Assembly (NCBI RefSeq): GCF_040717455.1
Contig: NZ_JBFEFH010000020.1
Span: 70,437-134,436, forward strand
Direction of reading: 5' to 3'
Origin: Tautonia sp040717455
Lineage (GTDB): Bacteria; Planctomycetota; Planctomycetia; Isosphaerales; Isosphaeraceae
DNA: 64,000 bases
The stretch's first letter is position 1. Each line of letters opens with the position of its first letter. The position numbers and the translations under genes are program-made. The notes below the pieces were generated by a model. The model worked only from the letters and a program-made list of their open reading frames with translations. It was not told the origin of the DNA and searched no databases. This document shows positions 36,279 to 45,635 of the stretch, one piece after another.

Positions 36279-36875
36279 TCAGAAGGCGAACGGCCCCTCG
36301 CAGACGCTCTGCCCGACGGGGCGGCGGTCGGAGGGGACCTCGCGGCGGCGGAGGTCGTCGGGGAGGGTGTCCGGGTCGCCGGGGCGGCCGAGGGCGATCA
36401 TGGCGGCCACGTCGAAGTCCTCGGGGACCTGGAGCGCGGTCCGCGCCTTCTCGTAGTCGAACCCGGCCATGCCGTGCACGACCAGGCCCATGGCCGCGCC
36501 TTGCAGGGCCAGGTTCTGCCAGGCGGCCCCGGCGTCATACAGATGGACCGGGTTGGGCGCCCCGGTGTTCGAGAAGAACTTGTGGGCGACCACGACGACC
36601 AGGACCGACGCCTTCTCGCACCAGCCCCGGTTGCCCGCCGCGAGCAGGTCGAAGAAGGTCTGCCAGTGGGCCGATCCGTTGTGGGCGAAGAGGAAACGCC
36701 ATTCCTGCTCGTTGCGGGTGGAGGGGGCCCAGCGCGCGGCCTCGAAGAGCCGATTCAGCTCGGCGGCGGTGATCGGCTCGCCCGTCATGGCGCGGGGGGA
36801 CCAGCGCTTGAGGAAGAGCGGCTCGATGGGGTGGTCGGCCTTGCGGACGGTCAACGGGTTGGGAAGCTGTCCCAT
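36279..36875 (-). CDS. Nitroreductase-family flavoprotein
   Basis: This 198-aa protein has the family signature RWSPRAM near the N-terminus, ARWAPSTRNEQEWRF (FMN phosphate/ribityl region) and DAGAAWQNLALQGAAMGL. It should bind FMN and reduce nitro compounds, quinones or similar substrates with NAD(P)H. No Shine-Dalgarno is obvious before the ATG at 36875. Confidence 0.9.
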   Translation of the reverse strand: MGQLPNPLTVRKADHPIEPLFLKRWSPRAMTGEPITAAELNRLFEAARWAPSTRNEQEWRFLFAHNGSAHWQTFFDLLAAGNRGWCEKASVLVVVVAHKFFSNTGAPNPVHLYDAGAAWQNLALQGAAMGLVVHGMAGFDYEKARTALQVPEDFDVAAMIALGRPGDPDTLPDDLRRREVPSDRRPVGQSVCEGPFAF

Positions 36876-36984
36876 GAGTGGATCGGCTCGATGGTAAGGG
36901 GGCCGGGGTGGGGGGCGGCGGGCTTGACGTGCCTCGCCGCCGCGATCGGATCGGAGGCGACTCGCGCCCGGGGACGCGTCTGGG

Positions 36985-39126
36985 TCAGTCTGCTTGGCCC
37001 GAAGTGGTTATGACGAAGAGGGATGCGGCCTCCTCGGCCGACAAGGCCCGGTCGAAGACGGCCACCTCGTCGAGCTTCCCTTCCAGGCCGGCGAACCCGT
37101 CGCTCCGGCCCCCGAGCACGAGCACGTCCTCGGCCTCGGCGCGGGTGACGGGGAGCTGGGCGTCGATCTCGGGCTCGGGATCGCCATTGAGGAAGACGCG
37201 GACGCGGTCGCCGTCGCGGACGAGGACGACGTGGCACCATTCCCCTCTCGGTAATTCGCTCCGGCCGACGCGCAGGTCGCTCGCCTCATAGCCGTTGAAG
37301 ACGAAGAGGCGGCCGGGCTGGAGGTCGTGATGCGTGCCGCCGATCCCCAGGTGGTCGCCGGGGGTTTTGGGAGTGCCCTGGGGGCCGACCGACGCCAGGT
37401 ACCCGGTGATGGCCCGGGCGTCGTGCGGCAGGCCGTTCCAGAACCAGAAGGAGAGGCTGTAGGCGTCTTCCAGTTCGATCGAGTCGGCCACGAGCCGGCC
37501 GCCGGCGCAGTGGATGGCGCGGTTCGGCCCCCGGTCGTCGGGGCCGAGGAAGGCGGGGCCTCCGGGGCCGGTCAGGGCCAGGGCGATGCCCGGCTCGACG
37601 CGGGCGGGGGCGGCGCCGGTGATGTTGGTCGGCCGGTCGCCGTCCAGCTCGTCGAGGCGGTAGTAGGCGATCGGGCCGAGCCCGACGACCGCTTGGGCGT
37701 ACGAACCCCCTTGAGGACGGGCGGCTCGCCGGGAGCTGCCGGAGACCTCTTCGAGCAGCTTGACCAGGGAGGCGACGATCTTCGGCTCGGCCTGGACTTC
37801 GAGGCCCGCCGTCCGGGCCGGCCAGGTGGTGTAACCGCCGAGGGCATGCTGCTCGGGGGGGGGGATGTAGCCGTCGGCGCCGTTGGCCAGCTCGATGTTC
37901 ATGGTGATCGGCAGGGGGCTGGCCGCCTTCAGCTTCAGGCCGGTGATGCCGTAGACCTCGTTCGGGATGGCCGTGATGCCGAGGTCGCCGATGCGGAGGG
38001 CCTGGAGCTTCAGCTCGCGCTCGGGGACGTCGAGCAGGTGGAACTGTTCCAGGGCGTAGACCTCGGGGATGGCCCGGGGTTCTTCCGATTCCATCTGCGA
38101 ACGGACCGAGCGGGCCCAGGCCTGGCGGTCGTCGTCGGGCAGGCGGCGACCGAGCGTGAGGGTGGCCTCGGCCATGGCCAGGGTGATGTCGGATCGATAG
38201 GTGATGTTTTGAAGGGCGCCGAGCGCGACCTCGGCCACGGCATCGGCGTAGGCGATTACGTCGCGATCGGGAGTCGGGGAGCCGTAGTCCATCCACATCA
38301 GGTCGCCGCTGGTGCCTTGCGACATGGAGACGACAAGGTTTTCACCGCCGCCGAGGGCCTCGGCCACGGTGGAGGCGAACCGGCCGAAGTAGTCGGAGGA
38401 GATGGCGTCGGTGCCGTAGTAGTGCATCGAATAGTTGGCGAGGACGCCCATCGGCGTCCCGTCGGCGGCCTGGATGGCGAGGACCGAGAGCGCGGGGTCG
38501 ACCGGGCCGGAAGGGCCGATGGCGTCGGGGTTCTGGTGCCCCGGGTGCATGTTGGCGCGGACGGTCGGGTGGCCGAAGGGGTCGGTGAGCATGCGGTCGG
38601 ACCGATAAATCCATCGACGGCAGAACGTATGATCGAAGTCGTCGACGACCGCCGCGCCGAGCTTGGCCGGTTCGAGGCGGTCGGCGGCCGTGACGATGGC
38701 CTCGGCGATCTTCGAGGGGAGCGACGCGGCATAGGCCGGGTCGACCGGGCAGCCGAGGCATCCCATGGCCGCGGGGGCGGTGTGGGTGTGGGTGGCCGAG
38801 ACCAGCATCCGATCGGCGGGGATGCCGGCGCGGTCGCTGGCCCGGGCCTTGGCCTCGTCGATCAGCTCGCGGGGCATCATGCACGTATCAACAATGCAGA
38901 GGGCGATCCGGGTCTGGCCGTCGTCGAGGACGAAGGCCCGGGCGAACAGGGGGTCGCGGACCTGGTCGGCGTCCCTCCTCAGGAAGCCGCCGTTGATGAT
39001 GGCGGGGAGGGTCTCCGGGGAGATGTCGAGGGCCGCGACCCCGGCCCGGAGGTCGGCCGCCTCGGCCGGCGCCCGGGACACGCCGAGGCAGGCGACCAGG
39101 ACAGCAAGCGAAACACCGTATCGCAT
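36985..39126 (-). CDS. Secreted ceramidase-like protein fused to LamG domain
   Basis: This 713-aa protein has a signal peptide (MRYGVSLAVLVACLGVSRAPAEA). A neutral-ceramidase-like domain (about residues 25-450) carries VSATHTHTAPA as zinc-site motif and SQGTSGDLMWMDYG where the nucleophile loop GDVSPN would be. A LamG/concanavalin-like domain (about 470-705: AYYRLDELDGD, YSLSFWFWNGL, FNGYEASDLRVG, LDEVAVFDRALSAEEAASLF) follows. The altered nucleophile loop makes ceramide hydrolysis doubtful; the LamG domain suggests carbohydrate or cell-surface binding. A GGAGC precedes the ATG. It is a distant paralogue of 12652-14052. Confidence 0.88.
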   Translation of the reverse strand: MRYGVSLAVLVACLGVSRAPAEAADLRAGVAALDISPETLPAIINGGFLRRDADQVRDPLFARAFVLDDGQTRIALCIVDTCMMPRELIDEAKARASDRAGIPADRMLVSATHTHTAPAAMGCLGCPVDPAYAASLPSKIAEAIVTAADRLEPAKLGAAVVDDFDHTFCRRWIYRSDRMLTDPFGHPTVRANMHPGHQNPDAIGPSGPVDPALSVLAIQAADGTPMGVLANYSMHYYGTDAISSDYFGRFASTVAEALGGGENLVVSMSQGTSGDLMWMDYGSPTPDRDVIAYADAVAEVALGALQNITYRSDITLAMAEATLTLGRRLPDDDRQAWARSVRSQMESEEPRAIPEVYALEQFHLLDVPERELKLQALRIGDLGITAIPNEVYGITGLKLKAASPLPITMNIELANGADGYIPPPEQHALGGYTTWPARTAGLEVQAEPKIVASLVKLLEEVSGSSRRAARPQGGSYAQAVVGLGPIAYYRLDELDGDRPTNITGAAPARVEPGIALALTGPGGPAFLGPDDRGPNRAIHCAGGRLVADSIELEDAYSLSFWFWNGLPHDARAITGYLASVGPQGTPKTPGDHLGIGGTHHDLQPGRLFVFNGYEASDLRVGRSELPRGEWCHVVLVRDGDRVRVFLNGDPEPEIDAQLPVTRAEAEDVLVLGGRSDGFAGLEGKLDEVAVFDRALSAEEAASLFVITTSGQAD

Positions 39127-39157
39127 CCGATTATGCTCCGATCTAGAGAAAAGGCGA

Positions 39158-40204
39158 TCAGCCTGCGATCCCCGGCCGGGCGGCGCGCACCTCGCCCGGC
39201 TCCTCGGAGAAGCTGTCGAGGCATCGGCGGAGTTCCGGGGCGAGGTCGTCGAACCGTTTCGATTCGAGGGTGAATTTCGCCTCGTAGGAGAAGCGGTCGC
39301 CCTGGAAGCGGCGTTCCAGGACGGTCATCGAGAAGGAGCCCCGCTGGGTCCGGACGACGGTCTCGACGGCCGGGCCGGCGCCGGGCTGGTCGACGACCTG
39401 GCACGAGAGGACCTCGCACCCCGGTTCCTCGCGTTGCAGCAGGGCGGGGATGTCCTGGACGAGCCGATCGGGGTCGAACCGCTCGGAAGGCCGGGCGATG
39501 ACCAGGAAATTGTCGGACCAGATGCCGAAGGCCGGGCCATTGGCGAAGAGCAAGGCGAGCTGGCTGGGGGCCAGGGCGGGTTGCCACTGGTCGGGGAGGT
39601 CGATGCTGAATTTGAACTCATTCTGAATCCAGCGGTTGGTATCGTCCTGGTCGTCGCGGGTCGCGCCGGTGTCGGGCGGGGAGAAGGAGGCGCGATCGAC
39701 CATCGCCTCGAAGGCGGCGAACGTCTCGTCGTGGCCGGGGTCGTCGAGGTTGGAGTTGATCTTGAAGACGTACATCTGTCGATGGGCCACGCGGCGGACG
39801 GTCGTCTCCCGCCAGGTGCCGCCGAAGGGGGGGCGGAACTCGGTGACGGTGATCAGGCGGGGCTCCCCCTCGTGGTCGCTCAGTTCGTTGCGGACGAGTT
39901 CGCCGGGGATGCGCCCGCGCTCGGCGTTGGCGTCGATGCGGGTCCGGTACTCGTCGAGCGATTCGGGGGCGAGGGCCAGTTCGCAGCCGACGGCGCCCGG
40001 TCGGTCGGGATCGGCCTGGGGGACCCGGGCGACGAAGATCAGGTCGTCGCGCTCTCGGATGACCACGTCCCAGGCCGGGGAAAGTGGGCAAGTGATTCCG
40101 TATTTCTCCGAGGAGAACGCATCGGCCTGGGCCGCGGTGGCCTCGTCGTCGGCGATCGGGGCCGAGACGAGAAGGATCGCGATCCCGTGAATCATCATCC
40201 CCAT
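39158..40204 (-). CDS. Hypothetical secreted protein with two PsbP/DcrB-like halves
   Basis: This 348-aa protein has a short hydrophobic N-terminus (MMIHGIAILLVSAPIAD). Two similar halves each contain an N-terminal PLSPAWDVVIR / DLPDQWQPALA strand and an ALxxFxxxxRASF-type ending, reminiscent of PsbP/DcrB-like folds. No function is assigned. ATG 40204 with AAGGGG 6 nt upstream was preferred over a start 17 codons earlier, which would overlap the upstream gene's stop. It is the next gene downstream of the 627-aa protein, separated by 47 nt. Confidence 0.75.
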   Translation of the reverse strand: MGMMIHGIAILLVSAPIADDEATAAQADAFSSEKYGITCPLSPAWDVVIRERDDLIFVARVPQADPDRPGAVGCELALAPESLDEYRTRIDANAERGRIPGELVRNELSDHEGEPRLITVTEFRPPFGGTWRETTVRRVAHRQMYVFKINSNLDDPGHDETFAAFEAMVDRASFSPPDTGATRDDQDDTNRWIQNEFKFSIDLPDQWQPALAPSQLALLFANGPAFGIWSDNFLVIARPSERFDPDRLVQDIPALLQREEPGCEVLSCQVVDQPGAGPAVETVVRTQRGSFSMTVLERRFQGDRFSYEAKFTLESKRFDDLAPELRRCLDSFSEEPGEVRAARPGIAG

Positions 40205-40251
40205 TGGCTTCCCCTTGATCTCGAAGTCGGACCGGCAGGCATCGGCGTGCG

Positions 40252-42135
40252 TCACATGTCTCGGATGAAGTCGGCCGCGTACGAGCGTACATGCTTGCCG
40301 TTGAGCACGTGGAAGGTGCGGAGGCGCTCCAGCAGTTGGCCGCTGAATCGTTTGATGGGGAGGTGGATGAGCTTGCGGCCGTGGCGGCGGGCCAGGCGTC
40401 GCCAGGCGGCCGGCGGCGGCTTCGGGCTGACCAGGGCGACGTGGCGTTCCTTGCTGTGTAGGAGGGCGCCGCCGAGCAGGCGTTCCTCCAGGGTCTCGAG
40501 CCGGTCGAGCCGAGGGTCTTCCCAGACGTCCGGGATCAATCGGGGCGGGTAGAGGAACAGGGCGCCGCCGTATTCGGCCTGGGCGATCCCCGGGCCGATC
40601 ATGTTCTGCATGGGGTCGGTGGCGAAGAAGGCGAGGGTCGATTCCTCGGCGTGCTCGGCGAACCAGGTGGCGCGATGGACATAAACGCTCGGGTCGGCCG
40701 GGACGTCGAACAGGAAGACGACGGCGTCGATCGACCCCCGGCTGGGGGGGATGACCTTGACATAAAGGTCGCCTTTATGAGCGTTCCTCAGGGTCTCGCG
40801 GATGTCGATGCCGTCGCGGACGCTCGTGGTGAATTTCTCGGAGCGGGCGAGGTCGGCCCCCAGGATCGCCCGGGCCTGCTCGGCCACGTGTCGCTGGAAG
40901 CTCTCGATGCGATGGTCCTCGGGGGGCCAGGAGCACATCCCGTACGGGTTCCATCGCTGCTTCCATTTCTTCTGGTCCGGCTCGTCCGGTTTCGGGCGCA
41001 GCTCGCACGATCGCCAGGAGATCGCCTGGCCGGGCAGGCGGCTGGTCAAGGCGGCGGTGCCCCAGGCGGGGACCTCGGCGCGGCCGTCTCCCATGCGGAG
41101 GTTCGGCTCGTCCCACCACCAGGGGCGCTCGCCCCGGTCGAAGACCTCGGCGTAGGGATACGCTCGGGCGACCTCGCCGATCGCCAGGGCGAAGTCGTCT
41201 CCTGCCGTCTGCTTCGCCGCGATGACGAGCGAGTACAGATCAGGAGTCAGGCGTTGTTCGATGAGGGAGAGGTTGCGGACGTATCGGATGTAGACCGAGA
41301 GCAACTGGGGGGTGATCCGGTGCGCGACCTTCGGCCGATCCTTCGAGAGCCGTTCCCGGGCGGCCAGGGCCATTTCTTTCACGCCGTCGACGGAGAGGTT
41401 CTCGTCATCGGTCAGCTCGCGCCGGCCGCGCTCGTACAGGCCGGAGATGAAGGGCAATTCCCCGAGCAGGAAGATCAAGGTCTGCGGGTCGACCCGGCAG
41501 GTCCTCATCTGCGGCAGGAACCACTCCGGTTGCGGGGCCTCGTCCTGGCGGCGGTAGGCGTCGCGGACCCAGGGCCAATCCATGAGCGAGCAGACAAATA
41601 AAATGGAGTTGTGCTCTTGTTCCAGCTCGCGCAGCTTCGCGGCCATCCAGGCGAACCGGGCCGCCTCGGGGCCGTCCGGGTCGGGCGGGGGGATGGACGG
41701 GAGCATGGCGGCGGCGAACCCCTCGACCCGGACCCGCTTCAGGGCGTACGGGTCGGGGTAGTAGCCGGTCCGCCCTTCGAACCGGGGGGATTCCCGATCG
41801 ACGAACGCACGGGGAATGCGCTCTCCCATCGCCGTGCGGATGGCCGCGATGACCGGCTGGCAGGGGTCGATCGGCACGTACGTGAATCCGCCGGTCTCCC
41901 CCTCCGCGTCGCGTTGCAGGACGACCGAGATCGACGGCAGGGCGTCGACCGCCTCCTCCACCTCGTCCCGGAAGGACGGGGGCAAGGGGATCGCCAGGCA
42001 ATCATACGGGTGCGCCAGCAATTCTTCCCGGACCCGGATGGCGCAGTCTCCCGAGCCGTGGATGATCGGCAAGGCCCGGATCTTCGGCCCGATGGCGAGG
42101 ACGTCGTCGGAATGTGCTCGGTGTTCCCCACTCAT
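40252..42135 (-). CDS. Uncharacterised protein, TIKI/ChaN-like N-terminus (possible DUF5682 relative)
   Basis: This 627-aa cytoplasmic protein is of unknown function. The N-terminus (IIHGSGDCAIRVREELLAHPYDCLAIPLPPSF) and LFVCSLMDWPWVRDAYRR recall the TIKI/ChaN-like superfamily used by DUF5682 proteins of MoxR-associated systems, but this is a weak, by-eye resemblance. The C-terminal half (WNPYGMCSWPPEDHRIESF, VFLFDVPADPSVYVHRATWF, RHGRKLIHLPIKRFSGQLL) is well conserved in appearance but has no motif I can name. It lies in a minus-strand run downstream of a MoxR ATPase and a Uma2 nuclease. Confidence 0.8.
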   Translation of the reverse strand: MSGEHRAHSDDVLAIGPKIRALPIIHGSGDCAIRVREELLAHPYDCLAIPLPPSFRDEVEEAVDALPSISVVLQRDAEGETGGFTYVPIDPCQPVIAAIRTAMGERIPRAFVDRESPRFEGRTGYYPDPYALKRVRVEGFAAAMLPSIPPPDPDGPEAARFAWMAAKLRELEQEHNSILFVCSLMDWPWVRDAYRRQDEAPQPEWFLPQMRTCRVDPQTLIFLLGELPFISGLYERGRRELTDDENLSVDGVKEMALAARERLSKDRPKVAHRITPQLLSVYIRYVRNLSLIEQRLTPDLYSLVIAAKQTAGDDFALAIGEVARAYPYAEVFDRGERPWWWDEPNLRMGDGRAEVPAWGTAALTSRLPGQAISWRSCELRPKPDEPDQKKWKQRWNPYGMCSWPPEDHRIESFQRHVAEQARAILGADLARSEKFTTSVRDGIDIRETLRNAHKGDLYVKVIPPSRGSIDAVVFLFDVPADPSVYVHRATWFAEHAEESTLAFFATDPMQNMIGPGIAQAEYGGALFLYPPRLIPDVWEDPRLDRLETLEERLLGGALLHSKERHVALVSPKPPPAAWRRLARRHGRKLIHLPIKRFSGQLLERLRTFHVLNGKHVRSYAADFIRDM

Positions 42136-42171
42136 GGGATGGCGGACCTTGGGTTCTGTGAGGGGCCTCGG

Positions 42172-43170
42172 TTACGCGAATCCTCGATGCAGGAGTTCCT
42201 CGTCGGTGATGATGCGGTCGATCTGATGCTGAAGCAATGAACCGTCGGCCTTCGAGAGCGAGAACTCATAGTGCGCGGCCGGCCGGTTGGGGAAATACGC
42301 CTGAACGATCATCCGAGGCCGCTTCTGTGACGAGTCGTTGGGCCTCAGGGTGCCGTCGTCGAGGAGCTTGTACTCCTCGACGGGTGCGTACTCCGGCGAT
42401 TCCCCGTTGATCCTGAGATCGTCCTCCCTGGACCGAAGCCGGTCATGGTCTCCCACGATCCAGAGGATCGGGACACCCTGCACGTGATGGCAATGACGAT
42501 CGAAGCCGAGCAGTGTCGTGAATCCGTCGCGCAATGCAACCGATCGGGCCGCCGGGATCATCGCTTCCAGGGCAGCAATCTGACGGCGGAGCGGGCCGTA
42601 GCGATGTTCGTGGTGCTCTCGGACCCGGGATACCCACTTCTGGTACAACGGGTCGTCGTCGGTCATCGTCCCGTGAACGAGTCCATCGTCCTTCCAGAAA
42701 CCATCGTCGAACTCACCGACCCGGATCCCTTCGGGATATATCCCGAGAACGAGGTGTTCATGCATCGCATTGACCCGCCAGAGCGGGAAGGATTCGGCGA
42801 GCAACCGCTGGATTCGGCGGATGAGTTCGGGCGTGATCGCCCGGGGATGGTCGAGGTAGAACCCCAGCTCGCGCGTGTCCGTGGATTCTCCGATCGCGAA
42901 TGTTCCGAAGACGGGCCGACGGACGTCATTGACTTCGGGCAATCCCACGTCGATCAGGAACCGCGTGATCAAGTCCCGGAGACGGGGGACCAGCAGGCGG
43001 CGCTCCTGCTCCTGCGCACCGACCGGGGGCAATTCGGCGACGCTCCAGACGATCGAGTCACCGAACGCGTCCTCGTCCTCCCGCTCCTCGGGCAGTACGC
43101 CGACTTGGTATTCCTCGGCCGAGACGTTGTAGATGTTCCCGAGCGGGGGAAGCGGTTCGACGCGGGGCAT
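42172..43170 (-). CDS. Hypothetical protein
   Basis: This 332-aa soluble, acidic-to-neutral protein is not one I recognise. Notable features are an N-terminal region rich in Glu/Asp and Pro, a central WKDDGLVHGTMTDDDPLYQKW, a HEHRYGPLRRQIAALEAMIP helix and a His/Cys cluster FDRHCHHVQGVPI. GAGGAGGATC precedes the ATG by about 11 nt. The downstream gap to the 627-aa gene is only about 36 nt, so they are probably co-transcribed. Confidence 0.78.
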   Translation of the reverse strand: MPRVEPLPPLGNIYNVSAEEYQVGVLPEEREDEDAFGDSIVWSVAELPPVGAQEQERRLLVPRLRDLITRFLIDVGLPEVNDVRRPVFGTFAIGESTDTRELGFYLDHPRAITPELIRRIQRLLAESFPLWRVNAMHEHLVLGIYPEGIRVGEFDDGFWKDDGLVHGTMTDDDPLYQKWVSRVREHHEHRYGPLRRQIAALEAMIPAARSVALRDGFTTLLGFDRHCHHVQGVPILWIVGDHDRLRSREDDLRINGESPEYAPVEEYKLLDDGTLRPNDSSQKRPRMIVQAYFPNRPAAHYEFSLSKADGSLLQHQIDRIITDEELLHRGFA

Positions 43171-43225
43171 AGTCGGGTTCGATCCTCCTCGGTTGCATCA
43201 TCCGAGCGTGTCGTGACGCGGAGCC

Positions 43226-43924
43226 TCACTCGAACAGGATGCCACTCAGGTCGAGGACGAAGCCGGGCAGCACGTCGCCGCCGTCGAGGCGCTCGGGCCG
43301 GGTCAAGGTTTCGGGTTCCTGGCCGGGCCGATAGCGTTCGACCGTCCCGTCGAGCGGGTCGATCAGCCAGCCGAGCCGGGCGCCGTTGGCGAGGTATTCC
43401 CGGAGCTTGTCGCGGAGCTTCCGCTTCGCGTCGGAGGGGGAACGCAGCTCGGCGACGAAGTCGGGGCAGATGGGGGGGAAGACGCGGCGTTGCTCGGGCG
43501 TCAGGGCGAGCCAGCGGTCGCGGGCGATCCAGGAGGCATCGGGGCCCTTTGTCGCCCCGCTCGGGAGTTTGAAGCCGGCGGAGGAATCGAAGCAGACTCC
43601 CGCGTCCTCACCTCGGCCCTCGTTCCAGACACCGAGTCTCATCGCGAGCGTGAAGTTCTGCCGAGAGGATTCGCCGCCGGCCGGGTACATGATTTCCAGG
43701 TTCCCTTCGGCGGTCCGCTCCAGGCGAAGCTCGGGGTTGGCCGCGCAGATCTTCCAGAACAGGTCGTCGGTCAATTCGACTTCGGGGGCGAAGCAGAGCG
43801 TCAGGGGGGAGGGGTTCGACATCGGCAGGTCGCCCTCCGGCCCGGGGGAGGCGGTCGGGGGGAGTGCCAGGGTGTCCTGGACATCGTCCGACGGAGGCAG
43901 GTGCGGGCGGGCCTCAGTAGACAT
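43226..43924 (-). CDS. Uma2-family PD-(D/E)xK nuclease-like protein
   Basis: This 232-aa protein has the Uma2 core: PDASWIARDRW, PDFVAELRSPSD and LREYLANGARLGWLIDPLDG. PDFVAEL matches the D-x(n)-ExK-like active-site strand, with Arg in place of Lys after AEL. The family is greatly expanded in planctomycetes and cyanobacteria and its biological role is unclear. Start 43924 overlaps the MoxR stop by 11 nt (translational coupling). An alternative ATG at 43822 gives a more typical 198 aa. Confidence 0.85.
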   Translation of the reverse strand: MSTEARPHLPPSDDVQDTLALPPTASPGPEGDLPMSNPSPLTLCFAPEVELTDDLFWKICAANPELRLERTAEGNLEIMYPAGGESSRQNFTLAMRLGVWNEGRGEDAGVCFDSSAGFKLPSGATKGPDASWIARDRWLALTPEQRRVFPPICPDFVAELRSPSDAKRKLRDKLREYLANGARLGWLIDPLDGTVERYRPGQEPETLTRPERLDGGDVLPGFVLDLSGILFE

Positions 43925-44915
43925 CGTCGTCGTCCTCCTCGTCGTCGTCGTCGTCGTCGTCCTCGTAGTCGGCGTCGGGGTGGAGCGGGTCGTCGGGGGA
44001 GAAGAAGAGGTCGCCGAGGCCCATCGGGGTGGCCTGGCCGCCGAGGGCGCGGCGACGGCGGTGGGCGAGGGCGTCGAGGTCGGCCGCCTCCTCGCCGAGG
44101 ACGCAGAGGATCGCCTCGGCCCAGGCGCGATCGCGGCCGAGGGGGTGGTCGGGGTCCTGGGCCATCCGCTTGATGGCGAAGCGGAGGATGTTGATGCCGT
44201 CGCGGGGGGAGAAGTCGAGCCGGAGCTCGTGGGCCTTCTGCAGGAAGTCGACGGTGATTTCGAGCAGCTCGGAGGCGGCGAAGGGGAGGTGGTACTTGAG
44301 GATCGCCATCTCGTCGTCGCGCTCGGGGAAGCCGAGGGCGAGCTGCGGCTGGAGCCGGCTGAGGATGTAGTCGGGCACCTCGTAGGTCGACTCGTCCTCG
44401 TTCATGGTCACGCAGCAGCGGAACTCGGGGTGCGCCTTGATGGTGATGCCGGCGATGATGCTCTCGACGTAGCGGCGGTGGTCGAGCAGGGGGGCGAGGC
44501 TCGCCCACGACTTCTCGTTCATCCGGTTCCCCTCGTCGAGCACGCAGACGCCGCCGACGATCATCGCCGTGACCAGGGGGGAAGCGTGGTACGAGATCTT
44601 GCCCTGCTCGGAGAGGACCGGGGTGACGAGTAAGTCTTCCGGCCGGGTGTCGGCCGTGCACTGGTTGATGTAGAGCGCCTGCTTGCGCAGCTTGGCGGCG
44701 GCCATCGCCAGCGTCGTCTTGCCGATGCCGGGGGGCCCGACGAGACGGGGGGAGAGGGGCAGGTCCTTCGGGTCGACCATCAGCCAGCAGGCGGAGAGTT
44801 GGCGGAGGATCTCGTCCTGGCCGATCCATTCCTGCTCGGTCGTGTCGGGGGCGCTGAGGTGGAGGGTCACGCCGCCGATCTCGACTGTCTTCGCCTGCTG
44901 GGCTGATGCCGCCAT
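43914..44915 (-). CDS. MoxR/CbbQ-type AAA+ ATPase
   Basis: This 333-aa ATPase has Walker A VGPPGIGKT (residues 59-67), Walker B VCVLDEGNRM and a CVTMNEDESTYEVPD sensor-region segment, typical of MoxR/CbbQ ring ATPases that act as chaperones for metalloenzymes or VWA proteins. The last about 20 residues are almost all Asp/Glu. No VWA partner is adjacent; the gene overlaps the Uma2 gene by 11 nt. The distinct AAA+ protein at 29044-30471 belongs to a different subfamily. Confidence 0.9.
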   Translation of the reverse strand: MAASAQQAKTVEIGGVTLHLSAPDTTEQEWIGQDEILRQLSACWLMVDPKDLPLSPRLVGPPGIGKTTLAMAAAKLRKQALYINQCTADTRPEDLLVTPVLSEQGKISYHASPLVTAMIVGGVCVLDEGNRMNEKSWASLAPLLDHRRYVESIIAGITIKAHPEFRCCVTMNEDESTYEVPDYILSRLQPQLALGFPERDDEMAILKYHLPFAASELLEITVDFLQKAHELRLDFSPRDGINILRFAIKRMAQDPDHPLGRDRAWAEAILCVLGEEAADLDALAHRRRRALGGQATPMGLGDLFFSPDDPLHPDADYEDDDDDDDEEDDDDVY

Positions 44916-44944
44916 GCGCCGATCGTCCCTTCGTCTCGTCTCTT

Positions 44945-44964
44945 GCGGCCGGTCCGCCGGCCGC
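44945..44964. terminator. Short perfect hairpin
   Basis: GCGGCCGG (44945-44952) and CCGGCCGC (44957-44964) form an 8-bp stem with loop TCCG, in the gap between the MoxR gene and the DUF4404-like gene. It could terminate transcription from the latter; no T run follows. Confidence 0.3.
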
Positions 44965-45081
44965 GTTGGCTAGGTCGTCCAGGATGGGGTGTGTCGAAGC
45001 CGCTGCCCGAGGTGCGAAGTGCAGTCTAACGGACGATCCCGCGGCGGGCGAGCGTCGGGTACCGGCAAATCGGGGCGGCGC

Positions 45082-45450
45082 TCAGATGCCGATCTGGGCC
45101 AGCAGGTCGAGGAAGCGGCGGACGACCTGGGTGGCGAAGGGGGCCTCGGCCTCGGCGTGGGCGGCGGCCTCGTCGAGCCGGGCCCGGGTGGTCGAGAGGA
45201 ACCCCTCGTCGCGGTGCTCGTGCAGCGCCCGGGCCAGGGCCGAGGCGCTGGTGGCCAGGTGGGCGGCGGTCTCGGGGGGGGCGTTGGGGTCGAGGGCCTG
45301 GCCCAGCTCGTCGATCAGCTCCGCCAGGCGGCCGCGCTCCTCCGGGTCGAGGTGGTGGGCGTCTCGCAGCAGGCGGGCCGATTCGAGCAGGTCGGAGCGG
45401 AGCCGGTCGAGGTGTTCGGGCTCGACGGGGGGAGGGGTGTCCTGGGCCAT
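45082..45450 (-). CDS. DUF4404-like small helical protein
   Basis: This 122-aa protein is predicted to be entirely helical (LRSDLLESARLLRDAHHLDPEERGRLAELIDELGQALD), resembling DUF4404 proteins of about 90-100 aa. No catalytic residues are apparent. It lies upstream of the MoxR gene in the same direction, with 166 nt between them. Confidence 0.65.
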   Translation of the reverse strand: MAQDTPPPVEPEHLDRLRSDLLESARLLRDAHHLDPEERGRLAELIDELGQALDPNAPPETAAHLATSASALARALHEHRDEGFLSTTRARLDEAAAHAEAEAPFATQVVRRFLDLLAQIGI

Positions 45451-45635
45451 CGCGGGTGCATCCTCAAAGAGCGGGCAAGCCGGCCGTCGCGGGCGGTGGC
45501 ACTCTCGGCTCCACCGCGGTTTCGTTCCATTATTGGGTCATCGCCGGGGTTCATGAACCCCCGAGCCGCCCCGATTCGGTCGGGCGGGGGGCCCGAGGGG
45601 GTCATGGGCGTCACGATCGCCCGGGCGGGCGGACC

